DNA of 64,000 nucleotides from Flavobacteriaceae bacterium (lineage in GTDB: Bacteria > Bacteroidota > Bacteroidia > Flavobacteriales > Flavobacteriaceae). A program made the position numbers and the translations under genes. Positions 1 through 7,444 of this stretch are shown here, one piece after another. The notes below the pieces were generated by a model, which did not search any database, was not told where the DNA came from, and saw only the letters and a program-made list of their open reading frames with translations. Where the stretch lies: the NCBI GenBank assembly GCA_018669795.1, contig JABHSQ010000011.1:1-64000 (forward strand), read 5' to 3'. Numbering within the stretch: position 1 is the first letter of the stretch; each line of letters begins with the position of its first letter.

Positions 1-446
1 GGGTGGTTTTTTTATACAAGACATTCAAATCATATTTAGGGTTTTCCCCCTAACTAAAAAAGGGATTTTCCTAATAGGATAATATTAAGTTTACTCTTTC
101 GAGTGGAAATAAGGGGTTAGCAATAAGGCAACTCTCTGATAATAACGACTACAATTGAGTAGATCTATGCTGAGGTAACAAGGGATTGACCAACCCTGAT
201 TTGGGGGCATTAGTTGAGGGAGCAATAGAATTGAATAGATGATAGTGATTTAACTGGAGAGCTTAAGCAATAAGAGAGATCACCTCAATAGATAATTAAA
301 TGAATGCTTTAGCAAAGAAGGTGGGAAACTATTTACTCATACTCACTATACTTGAATTATGATATGTGCTAACTACTGATAATCAACATTTAGCATCTTT
401 TAATATAGGTGTAAAAAGGGGCTACATTAGGGGCTATTTAAATTAA
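1..446. other. Non-coding stretch at left edge, inside the integrated element
   Basis: No convincing reading frame on either strand. It lies downstream of the polymerase-like gene. I see a short direct repeat, ggggcta at 418-424 and 430-436, and GC-richer patches around 40-75 and 190-215 that stand out from the AT-rich background. It could hold an origin, a transfer site or another non-coding part of the element, but nothing in it is diagnostic. Confidence 0.4.
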
Positions 447-1868
447 TTATATTACTATTCTTTTATTACCTAATATATCTAAAGATTCTTTCCAATCTTC
501 TATATCTAAATTTGGTTGTAATGTAGTTATGTATTTAATATGCTTACTCATTTCTACTTCTAAAATATGTTGCCAATCTTCATTTGTTACTAAAGCATCA
601 TGTATGCTAAATAAAGGCATGTTTGGGTGACTTTGATTAATCTTCTTTGCTGTATAATCTAACAGTACATATGCCTCAATATATTGCAGCAGGTAAGAAA
701 ACTTTACATCGTGATCATCAAAGCATTTAAATATTCTGGAAACACTTGGGTATGTTTCTCTGAATATCTTAGCTTCTTTAATCGTTGTTCTAGGTTTGCT
801 GTAAAATATCTCCATTACAACTGCTTTAACAAGCTCTCTGGGTGTTTCAAAGATAACTTTTCTTTTAGGTTCCTGCTTGCTTCGGCTTCTATATTTCTTT
901 TTGCGGGTGTAATTAGAAACCATTCTAAAGGGTTTGCCATCCTCGTCAAAATCAATGTTAAGCTTATGTTGAAATTCAGTATAAAAATCCTTATTTAATA
1001 TTGACTGAGCAAAACTGATTAATTCTCGTCTATTCAACTCTAGATTAAAGAGTGATTCTATTACTGAGTCATTAAGTATATCGGTAGCTTTAATTTGCTC
1101 TAACAAGCCTTTGTCTCTCTTTAGAATTGCCTTTATGATAACACATAAGAAAAATGGCTGAGAGGTCTTTAAATCGACTCCTATTATGGGTTTCCCATCA
1201 TACTTAATATACTTTCTTAAAAGTTTAGAAGACCTTGTTAGGTTGCTGTGTAATCTGTTGTCTGATTTTGGTTTAATTGAATATTTCCATTCTTGATTGT
1301 GAAGTTCTTTTATTAGAGTTGCGCTTGTTAAGTACTTTCTTCGAGTAGCTTCACTATTTATAAAAGGTTTAATTTCATTATAAGCAGCCTTTGAATCAAT
1401 GGTGAGTTTGTCATCAAAAAACTTAACTAGGTGAGGTCTGGTTTTTATGCAACATTGATTTTTATCTTTTTGTAAAGATGTTAACCCTTGATGATCAAAT
1501 TTTTTCAATAACAATTTGTTGGTAATTTTATAAGTTTCCACTTCATCATTTAGATACTTATTCTTCATTATGAATATGCTGCAACGTTTTATGTCTGCAC
1601 CATAATTTGAAACTTTATCAATAAAATGTTCCTTTAGAAATTCAAAATACTGGTTGTACTTTCCATGGTGTTGTTTTAGTAATTGAGAATCTAATGAGAC
1701 ATAATCTGTTTGTTCTTCTTCTCTATATTGACTAGGAATAGAATTAAATAAACTTAAAAAGAAGACTAACACATCTAAATTGAGTTTGGGTTTGGTAACG
1801 CAGTTGTATTCTTTTGCAGCAGTTCTTAAATCATTTAAAAGCTGCTTTTGGATAATTACTGTTTTCAT
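447..1868 (-). CDS. Single-subunit polymerase-like protein (T7 RNAP / Pol A palm motifs)
   Basis: A 473-aa protein that I do not recognise by name, but it shows the three palm/fingers motifs of the single-subunit polymerase superfamily in the right order. Motif A is VDLKTSQP at 231-238 with Asp232. Motif B is R344-x3-K348-x3-M352-x3-Y356-S357, which matches the O-helix spacing RxxxKxxx(F/M)xxxYG; Met at the Phe position is as in T7 RNA polymerase. Motif C is SIHDALVT at 421-428 with Asp424. A stretch QYIEAYVLLD (395-404) sits between B and C, where Pol A has its Q-helix. There is no exonuclease domain, and the first 200 residues are unassigned. It lies 8 bp downstream of the HTH gene, so the two are probably co-transcribed. 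The most likely role is replication or priming of the element; template and substrate are unknown. Confidence 0.6.
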   Translation of the reverse strand: MKTVIIQKQLLNDLRTAAKEYNCVTKPKLNLDVLVFFLSLFNSIPSQYREEEQTDYVSLDSQLLKQHHGKYNQYFEFLKEHFIDKVSNYGADIKRCSIFIMKNKYLNDEVETYKITNKLLLKKFDHQGLTSLQKDKNQCCIKTRPHLVKFFDDKLTIDSKAAYNEIKPFINSEATRRKYLTSATLIKELHNQEWKYSIKPKSDNRLHSNLTRSSKLLRKYIKYDGKPIIGVDLKTSQPFFLCVIIKAILKRDKGLLEQIKATDILNDSVIESLFNLELNRRELISFAQSILNKDFYTEFQHKLNIDFDEDGKPFRMVSNYTRKKKYRSRSKQEPKRKVIFETPRELVKAVVMEIFYSKPRTTIKEAKIFRETYPSVSRIFKCFDDHDVKFSYLLQYIEAYVLLDYTAKKINQSHPNMPLFSIHDALVTNEDWQHILEVEMSKHIKYITTLQPNLDIEDWKESLDILGNKRIVI

Positions 1869-1876
1869 AGCAAAAA

Positions 1877-2155
1877 TTAATTTAATTTAATTAATGCTTC
1901 CTCAATCTCACTTCTTTTATAGTATACCCTCCCCACAAGTCCATACGGTATTAATTTACCTTTCTTTGTCCAATTGTAGACAGTGCTCAAATTAATTTTA
2001 AGGAGCTCTGAGACCTCTTTCCTAGTTAAATATTCTGTAGGTTCTTTTGGCTGATAAGAATCCTTTAAACCTTCTATTTGGGCTTTAATACCTTTTAAAA
2101 TTTCCTCTTGTAGTTCTTGAGGGGTAACTTGAATTAATTGAATCATTTTCTCCAT
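1877..2155 (-). CDS. Helix-turn-helix protein, excisionase/MerR-like family
   Basis: A 92-aa protein whose second half is a winged helix-turn-helix of the HTH_17/excisionase type: YLTRKEVSELLKI, then STVYNWTKKGKLIPYGLVG, ending in a strand and the RSEIEEAL helix. In Bacteroidota elements such proteins act as excisionases or as regulators of the following replication or mobilization genes. The N-terminal 40 residues look helical. It precedes the polymerase-like gene by 8 bp, suggesting one transcript. Whether it directs excision or regulates replication cannot be told from sequence. Confidence 0.75.
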   Translation of the reverse strand: MEKMIQLIQVTPQELQEEILKGIKAQIEGLKDSYQPKEPTEYLTRKEVSELLKINLSTVYNWTKKGKLIPYGLVGRVYYKRSEIEEALIKLN

Positions 2156-2247
2156 AATTATAGTTTATTATAGAGCAAAAATCAACAAATCACCTTACCC
2201 TTGTAAGTATGAAATCGTAGTATTTGGGTACGTTTTTAGGAGAAGAT

Positions 2248-3054
2248 TTAATATGGTTTATGTGAAGTTTTTAAGATTGAATATATACTAACTTTAGATT
2301 CAGTTGTGCAATTAATAAGTTGCTTTGTTTTTTCAATATCAATATTAAAATTATAGAATAAAAAATTTCTATATTCAGAATCACCTACACCTTCATAAAT
2401 AAGTTTATCTTCTTGCATCTTTCTATAAATAAAGCTATAATCTGCCATTAGAGATCCTTCTCTTACATGTTGTTCTGAAAATTCAGAAAACAAATTATAA
2501 GAATTTAAACTAGTAAATATTCTTGGATATGGATTTTCTTTATTCACTTCATCAACTTTCCCCTTTATTTCTAATTTTTCATCCCCTTTTTGAAAATCCG
2601 ATAAAGCTTTAAAAAAGTTTCTTGGTAAATTATTTTTTGCTAACGCTATAAATTCATTAAATATTTCTTCTGATGTGTTCAGATAATTAGATAAATTGTT
2701 ATTCTCAATGATTACTTGATTATATAATTTTGATAATTCAATAGTCGCTGGAATTATTGCATTATCATAACTAAGCTCTCTTACTATACGATTATTAACG
2801 GACTCAAAATAAACATCACATAAATTTATATGCCTAATATATTCTTCTCTTTCTTTAGCTTCTTCTATTTCTTCATCTGAAGGCTCGTAATGATCATCAG
2901 GTAATTCAAATTTAGTTATCTGTTTATCAATTTTATAAATATTACCTCCTTTATCAATATAGTCCCAAAAAAACTCAATTGTATCAAAGCCTGTTTTTTT
3001 AAAATCAGTAAATATTTTGATGTTTTCAAGATGTTCTAAAATATTAGAAACCAT
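2248..3054 (-). CDS. Hypothetical protein of the integrated element
   Basis: A 268-aa soluble, acidic protein with no signal peptide or membrane segment and no motif I can name. It is helical in character, with a charged stretch near residues 57-72 (PSDEEIEEAKEREEY). The C-terminal part (about 200-245: EHVREG-like turn, then ADYSFIYRKMQEDKLIYEG) reminds me weakly of the C-terminal helical region of proteins carried by other Bacteroidota elements, but I cannot assign it. It begins 15 bp after the integrase stop codon and is presumably translated from the integrase message. Accessory roles such as immunity, defence or regulation are possible; none is shown. Confidence 0.6.
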   Translation of the reverse strand: MVSNILEHLENIKIFTDFKKTGFDTIEFFWDYIDKGGNIYKIDKQITKFELPDDHYEPSDEEIEEAKEREEYIRHINLCDVYFESVNNRIVRELSYDNAIIPATIELSKLYNQVIIENNNLSNYLNTSEEIFNEFIALAKNNLPRNFFKALSDFQKGDEKLEIKGKVDEVNKENPYPRIFTSLNSYNLFSEFSEQHVREGSLMADYSFIYRKMQEDKLIYEGVGDSEYRNFLFYNFNIDIEKTKQLINCTTESKVSIYSILKTSHKPY

Positions 3055-3069
3055 AAGATAATTAGTTAG

Positions 3070-4398
3070 TTAATTGTTTGATACATTTTTGATAACGTGC
3101 AATCTTGGCTCTTTATTTGTTTTTAAATTTTCCTTAGCCCATATTCTAGCCAATTCTAAACTATAATCAATAGGTTTTTTACCAATGTAATCCAAAAACA
3201 TTTTTTCTGTACTATGAGCAGTAATATTCATTAACAAAGGAGTCGGATATTTAGGATTTCCGTAAAAATTTGTTGAAAAAGAACGTCTGCAAATATGTGA
3301 TGAAACTAATTTATACTTTTCAAACATTCCATTTTCGTTTCGTTTCGTTTCTTTATTAAAACAATTGCCCTCCACAACAGAATCAATTTTAGCAATTTCA
3401 CATAATTGTTTAAGGTAGCGATTGAACAATGCCTTATTGCTATCTATATTTTCTACATATACAGGGGGAAACATCCCATTTCTCTTGTCAAGTATTACTT
3501 TCACCTCATAATGTATAGGAATTTGTACAATTTTTCCAGTTTTAACTTGCTCTAATACAATGAAATTAAAATCCTGTATAGTTTGAATAAATTCATTAGT
3601 CATTCTTAATAAATCTGACACCCTTTGCCCTGTGTAAAATCCAATGATTAACCAATCTCTGGCAATTTCATGATTTTCATTAGTGAAATTTGCATTCTTT
3701 ATCTTACCTAATTCATCAAGTGATAAAAAAACCTTAGGAGCTTTAACCGTATATCCCTTAAAATGCCTTAATTGGTCATTTAGTTTTTGTCCGTTTTTTT
3801 GAGCATCTAAGCAAATGCTTTTAACAAACTTTAGATAACGCCCAATTGTATTATCTCCAAGTTTATCTTCAATTGAAAGGTATTTGATTAATTCATTTCT
3901 AAACTTCAAATCTACATCAGTTAGTAAAATTTTCGTTTTTTTAAAATTCTCAAATGAAATGAGTTTGTTAACTATAGTTCGGTATTTTCTTTTTGTTGAA
4001 ACCGAAACTCCTTTAGTTCCCTTTTCTGAAACCCTATATTGTATATTTTCAATAAAATACTCACCATATTCAATTAAGTAATTCAAGTTTGTCACTTCAC
4101 TCCTATCAAAATGTTGGTTAATAGTTTTAATCAACCAATCACCATTAATATCAATTCCTTTACTGTTTGATTCATTTAGCTCAGAAAGCACAAAAGATTC
4201 AAGGTTTCTTAATTTGATTGCCAAGCTCTTATTTAATTCGTCATTTTGTTTTGGGAGACCTGTAGTTCTACTCCAATTCCTATAATCAATACTTAAACCT
4301 GTTTTACGTTTGAATAATTTATTTCTGCCTAATGAAAGTCTTAAATAAATAGGAGCATTATTGGTTTCGCTTTGTAGTAAGTATTTAATAGTTGCCAT
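3070..4398 (-). CDS. int: Tyrosine site-specific recombinase (integrase)
   Basis: A 442-aa phage-type integrase of the Bacteroidota family. An N-terminal arm-binding region (about 1-90) is followed by a SAM-like core-binding domain (about 100-210) and the catalytic domain. The catalytic residues are all visible: Arg259 in TGQRVSDLL, Lys286 in VKTGK, His368-x2-Arg371 in SSHICRRSF, His395 in TAHST and nucleophile Tyr404 in FLDYIG. The length is typical and the gene looks intact. It reads away from the attachment-like site at 4601, about 200 bp upstream of its start, and is followed closely by the unknown 268-aa gene. It should catalyse integration and excision of the element. Confidence 0.93.
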   Translation of the reverse strand: MATIKYLLQSETNNAPIYLRLSLGRNKLFKRKTGLSIDYRNWSRTTGLPKQNDELNKSLAIKLRNLESFVLSELNESNSKGIDINGDWLIKTINQHFDRSEVTNLNYLIEYGEYFIENIQYRVSEKGTKGVSVSTKRKYRTIVNKLISFENFKKTKILLTDVDLKFRNELIKYLSIEDKLGDNTIGRYLKFVKSICLDAQKNGQKLNDQLRHFKGYTVKAPKVFLSLDELGKIKNANFTNENHEIARDWLIIGFYTGQRVSDLLRMTNEFIQTIQDFNFIVLEQVKTGKIVQIPIHYEVKVILDKRNGMFPPVYVENIDSNKALFNRYLKQLCEIAKIDSVVEGNCFNKETKRNENGMFEKYKLVSSHICRRSFSTNFYGNPKYPTPLLMNITAHSTEKMFLDYIGKKPIDYSLELARIWAKENLKTNKEPRLHVIKNVSNN

Positions 4399-4441
4399 GG
4401 TATAAATGTTAAGTATTCAAATTTAATAAAAAAAATAAACT

Positions 4442-4503
4442 TAGTCAACATCTAGTCAACATTTAAGCAACTCCTTTAAATCACATACAATCTAGTTAAA
4501 CAT
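4442..4503. repeat. Direct repeats between integrase and attachment-like site
   Basis: TAGTCAACAT occurs at 4442-4451 and again at 4453-4462 (11-bp period), and a diverged copy, TAGTTAAACAT, lies at 4493-4503. They lie upstream of the integrase start and about 100-160 bp from the attachment-like core. Their size, number and position fit arm-type integrase sites or excisionase sites, and the first two also overlap the likely integrase promoter region. Binding is an inference. Confidence 0.5.
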
Positions 4504-4600
4504 CAATAGAATCATACAACTACTTGTGCCAATTGTCTTTAACTATATAAAGTGCCATTCTAATTAGGCTTTTTAATATTGATAGATTGCATTGTTTTAG

Positions 4601-4614
4601 TCTCCCCGGCTCCA
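4601..4614. other. Attachment-site-like core resembling a tmRNA/tRNA 3' end (copy 1)
   Basis: The sequence tctccccggctcca reads as the last T-stem bases, a seven-base acceptor strand (CGGCTCC) and discriminator A of a tmRNA or tRNA 3' end. The upstream bases do not fold into a T arm, so this is only the tail of such a gene, as expected at the far side of an element integrated into a tmRNA/tRNA 3' end. The same 14 bases recur at 4761-4774. Confidence 0.55.
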
Positions 4615-4760
4615 CTTTGAAGCACAGCAAAGCTGTGGACAACATCATAAAAAGACCTGCAAATTTATTTGTAAGGGCTTTGTTGGTTTTGGACGCTTGG
4701 ACTGAAAGGACAGTTTGCTGTATTTCCTAAAAGGGAGTTAAGAGAAAAACCGAAGGTTAA
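4615..4760. other. 146-bp segment between two attachment-like cores
   Basis: No reading frame of note. It contains a short inverted repeat, cacagcaaagctgtg, at about 4623-4637, and is less AT-rich than the surrounding intergenic DNA. Being bounded by the two 14-bp core copies, it could be a small remnant of an earlier integration at the same site. The remainder of the gap between the integrase and the next gene (4775-4925) is AT-rich and shows nothing I can name. Confidence 0.4.
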
Positions 4761-4774
4761 TCTCCCCGGCTCCA
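4761..4774. other. Attachment-site-like core (copy 2)
   Basis: An identical second copy of tctccccggctcca, 160 bp from the first. The flanks differ (ctttga after copy 1, aggcat after copy 2), so identity is limited to the core. One copy is probably the current right junction; the other may mark an older junction or an alternative crossover point. Confidence 0.5.
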
Positions 4775-4925
4775 AGGCATTGTTCCCAAAAATAAATTTT
4801 AATTTTGGGAACAATTTTAGTTATAAATATCTGCAATTTTTACCCATAGAGGTGAGGCAATAAAATTATTATTATTTACCTTCAATTTTTATTAATTTCA
4901 AAAAATAAATAAACATTATCCGATT

Positions 4926-6536
4926 ATGAATATAAAAAAACTGTTGATTTTATTTGTCATAATAATGAATATAGATGGCTTATACTCACAAGCATTGTCT
5001 GATTCAATAAAAGCTGTTTGGATGAATGTTAATAATTCAGATTCTCTACGATTTGAAGCAATTGAAAATTATTATTTTGGAAATACCTATGCCAAGCCAG
5101 ATTCTGTTATCCCAGTCACTAAATATCATTATCAACTAGCCAAAGAAAAAGGTTCTGTTAAACAGATGGCCTCTGCCCTTAATGAAAGATCCTATGCCTA
5201 CTATATAAAGGGGGAATTAAATAGTTCTACAGAAATACTACAACAATCAATTAGTTTGTTTGAAATAATCAACGAACCAAAAAATATTGCGGTCATACAA
5301 TCAAATCTTGGGAGTATATATATTGAACAAAAACAATACTTAAAGGCATTTAATTCTTTTAATGCCTCTTTAAAAATAGTGAGAGATCTAAAATTAAAAA
5401 CATCTGAGGCTCGAATACTAGTTGAAATTGGAAAAATATACAGCCGTCTGGACGAGTTGGATTTAGCCATGGAGTATTTAGAAGAGTCACTTACTATTCG
5501 TGTGGCCAAAAAAATTAATAAAGACAATCAAATTGGAACTATATTTTTAAAAAAAGCAGAAATATATTTTAAAAAAAAACAATACAATCAGGCCATTGAG
5601 TATTCAAAGAAAGCAATCAAAAAATTTAAAAATACAAATAATAAGTTTGATTTATCTGAGTGTTATATGCTGCTAGCCAAATCAAATAACAAATTGCTAA
5701 AAAAAGAGCAGGCACTAGATTATACAAACACTTCCTTGGCGATTAATTATGAAATAGATAATAATTCAAAAATTATTGAGGCGCTAATATTAAAATCGTA
5801 TTTACTACTAGATTCAAAACCTATAGTTGCAAAAAATCAGGCTGAAGAGATCCTAGGGCTCATTAATTTAGAGACCAGCAATGAAATAAAGGCTGACTTA
5901 TACAAACTATTATATCTGTGTTATAAAAGCAATAATCAATCAGGCAAAGCATTATTTATGATTGAAAAGCACACTGTTTATAAAGACAGTTTTCAATTAG
6001 AAAAAAATAAAATTCTAATTGTAAAAGAAACTATTAAGAGTGAATATGAAAATAAATTACAAGAAAGCAAGGCCATTAATGAAAAAGAGAGTGCAATTGT
6101 TAGGCTTACCTATACCTATAGGATTTACTTTGTACTATCACTAACCATAATGCTTGTCATTCTATTTGTATACGTGCTAAGGGTGAAAAACCTTAAAACC
6201 AGAAAAGAGCTGGACTCCTTGTTATTAGAAATTAACACGCTAAAAAGAAAAGAAAAATTAAACCTATTGGTAGATTCTAGTAATTTTGAACTAAACCAAG
6301 TGAGAATTCAGAAAAGTATCAACAGGAAACTCAACAAAACAGATTGGGGTGTATTAAACGTTCTTTTAGATAATCCAGAAGTAAGCAACAAAGAAATATC
6401 TGAAAAAGTATTCTTAAGCATTGACGGTATTGGTTCTTCACTAAGAAGAATGTATGTGTTTTTTGCAATCAAAGAGACCAAATACAAAAAAGTATTACTT
6501 ATTAAAAGAGCAATTGAAATTTCAAAGGATGCTTAA
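4926..6536 (+). CDS. TPR-repeat membrane regulator with LuxR-type C-terminal HTH
   Basis: A 536-aa protein with the architecture common in Bacteroidota: an N-terminal signal (residues 1-22), tetratricopeptide repeats from about 80 to 360 (for example AVIQSNLGSIYIEQKQYLKA and GTIFLKKAEIYFKKKQYNQA), one membrane helix at about 400-418, a charged coiled coil, and a C-terminal helix-turn-helix (about 470-525) with the NKEISEKVF-x2-SIDGIGSSLRRMY pattern of LuxR-like domains. The TPR part should face the periplasm and the HTH the cytoplasm, so it could pass an envelope signal directly to DNA. The next gene encodes a T9SS-exported protein and the gap carries two matching palindromes, which suggests, without proof, local control. 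Confidence 0.85.
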   Translation: MNIKKLLILFVIIMNIDGLYSQALSDSIKAVWMNVNNSDSLRFEAIENYYFGNTYAKPDSVIPVTKYHYQLAKEKGSVKQMASALNERSYAYYIKGELNSSTEILQQSISLFEIINEPKNIAVIQSNLGSIYIEQKQYLKAFNSFNASLKIVRDLKLKTSEARILVEIGKIYSRLDELDLAMEYLEESLTIRVAKKINKDNQIGTIFLKKAEIYFKKKQYNQAIEYSKKAIKKFKNTNNKFDLSECYMLLAKSNNKLLKKEQALDYTNTSLAINYEIDNNSKIIEALILKSYLLLDSKPIVAKNQAEEILGLINLETSNEIKADLYKLLYLCYKSNNQSGKALFMIEKHTVYKDSFQLEKNKILIVKETIKSEYENKLQESKAINEKESAIVRLTYTYRIYFVLSLTIMLVILFVYVLRVKNLKTRKELDSLLLEINTLKRKEKLNLLVDSSNFELNQVRIQKSINRKLNKTDWGVLNVLLDNPEVSNKEISEKVFLSIDGIGSSLRRMYVFFAIKETKYKKVLLIKRAIEISKDA

Positions 6537-6553
6537 AAAAATGAGAGATGATT

Positions 6554-6598
6554 TTCACAAATAGCTGTGAATTTAAATATTTCACGTGTTGCCGTGAA
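6554..6598. promoter_or_regulatory. Tandem palindromes, candidate operator pair
   Basis: Two inverted repeats of the same geometry: TTCACA-N6-TGTGAA at 6554-6571 and TTCACG-N6-CGTGAA at 6581-6598, exactly 27 bp apart. No T-run follows either, so they do not look like terminators. They lie between the TPR/HTH regulator and the T9SS protein gene, upstream of the latter's start by 57 bp, where an activator or repressor would sit. Confidence 0.5.
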
Positions 6599-6654
6599 GT
6601 AGTTAACACAAAATTGTTGCAATTTTACACTATAAATAACAAACTACTTATACT

Positions 6655-7329
6655 ATGAAAAATATTTTAATTACACTTCTTGTTGTAACAGGGCTAACAC
6701 AAACAACTCAAGCGCAAGTGGGTTGCGATGATATGAACTTAATTGTTAATGTGGGTTCTATTGAAGACTATGTTAACATATACCATCCAGGTCACTACTT
6801 AACTTGGCCAACAGAAGAAAATGTTATTACCTGGACCATTACAGACAATCAAGATAATATTATCGCCCAAGAAACTTTAACTGATGAAGCTTTTTTTGCA
6901 TTTAATCACAACATTCCTACTTCAGAAACAATGAATGTTTCTGCAGTGCTCAGAAATGAAACCGCTGGAGTTGCTTGTATGATCGAAGACGTATTATATT
7001 GGGAAGAAACAGAGGTTATTCCAGAAATTTTTATTTATAGCTGGGCATTTCTTTATGGAAATGTTGGCACCTTAGGTGCCAATGATTTAATTGCACCCAC
7101 TGTAAGCTTATATCCAAATCCATCCAATGATTTGATAAACATAAGTTTTGATAAGGATCAACTTCAAAAAATAGAATTGTATGACACAACTGGTAAGCTT
7201 TTGTTTAAAACAGATTTAAACACCAATACCTATGCTTTGAATATTACCAACTATCCATCAGGTGTTTATTTTGTAAGGGTTTTTAACCAAAATAATGTTT
7301 TCGTAAACAAACAGATTATTAAAAAATAA
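6655..7329 (+). CDS. Secreted protein with T9SS type A C-terminal sorting domain
   Basis: A 224-aa protein with a Sec signal peptide (residues 1 to about 20, ending TQAQ) and a C-terminal type A sorting domain (about 150-224). The domain shows the usual YPNPSND start, the IELYDTTGKLL strand and the NYPSGVYFVRV turn, ending in KQIIKK. Such domains direct export through the type IX secretion system across the outer membrane. The middle (20-150) is a short domain I do not recognise; it carries two cysteines (24 and 109) that could form a disulphide. The gene follows the TPR/HTH regulator and the palindrome pair. Confidence 0.85.
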   Translation: MKNILITLLVVTGLTQTTQAQVGCDDMNLIVNVGSIEDYVNIYHPGHYLTWPTEENVITWTITDNQDNIIAQETLTDEAFFAFNHNIPTSETMNVSAVLRNETAGVACMIEDVLYWEETEVIPEIFIYSWAFLYGNVGTLGANDLIAPTVSLYPNPSNDLINISFDKDQLQKIELYDTTGKLLFKTDLNTNTYALNITNYPSGVYFVRVFNQNNVFVNKQIIKK

Positions 7330-7444
7330 TTTTTATTAATATAATGCACGTATAGCTTAGCTAAAAAAACAACTTTAAAAATTAATACCTGCTATTTAGC
7401 AATACATTAGTTATAGAATTACCAAAATATTTCCAAAAAAAAAC

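Larger units (their letters stand above)
1..4614. mobile_element. Right part of an integrated genetic element (tyrosine-recombinase type)
   Basis: Four same-strand genes, integrase, unknown protein, excisionase-like HTH and polymerase-like protein, sit next to a 14-bp sequence resembling the 3' end of tmRNA or tRNA (4601-4614), a usual attachment site for tyrosine recombinases. The integrase starts about 200 bp inside that site, the standard arrangement. Direct repeats between integrase and site resemble arm-type recombinase sites. The left boundary and any intact tmRNA/tRNA gene are not in the window, so size and type (integrative mobilizable element, satellite or phage-like) are unknown. 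No conjugation, relaxase or capsid gene is visible in this part. Confidence 0.7.

Noticed and set aside
684-998. Plus-strand frame over the polymerase-like gene
   Set aside because: Antisense shadow with low-complexity Phe/Cys-rich translation; the minus-strand frame carries the motifs.
4599-4620. An intact tRNA or tmRNA gene at 4600 or 4760
   Set aside because: Only the acceptor/T-stem tail is present; the upstream bases do not fold into arms.
6540-6600. Palindromes after the TPR regulator gene as a terminator
   Set aside because: Loops of 6 nt with 6-bp stems but no T-run follow either palindrome.
4926-7329. TPR regulator and T9SS gene as part of the integrated element
   Set aside because: They lie outside both attachment-like cores and have the typical chromosomal flavobacterial architecture.
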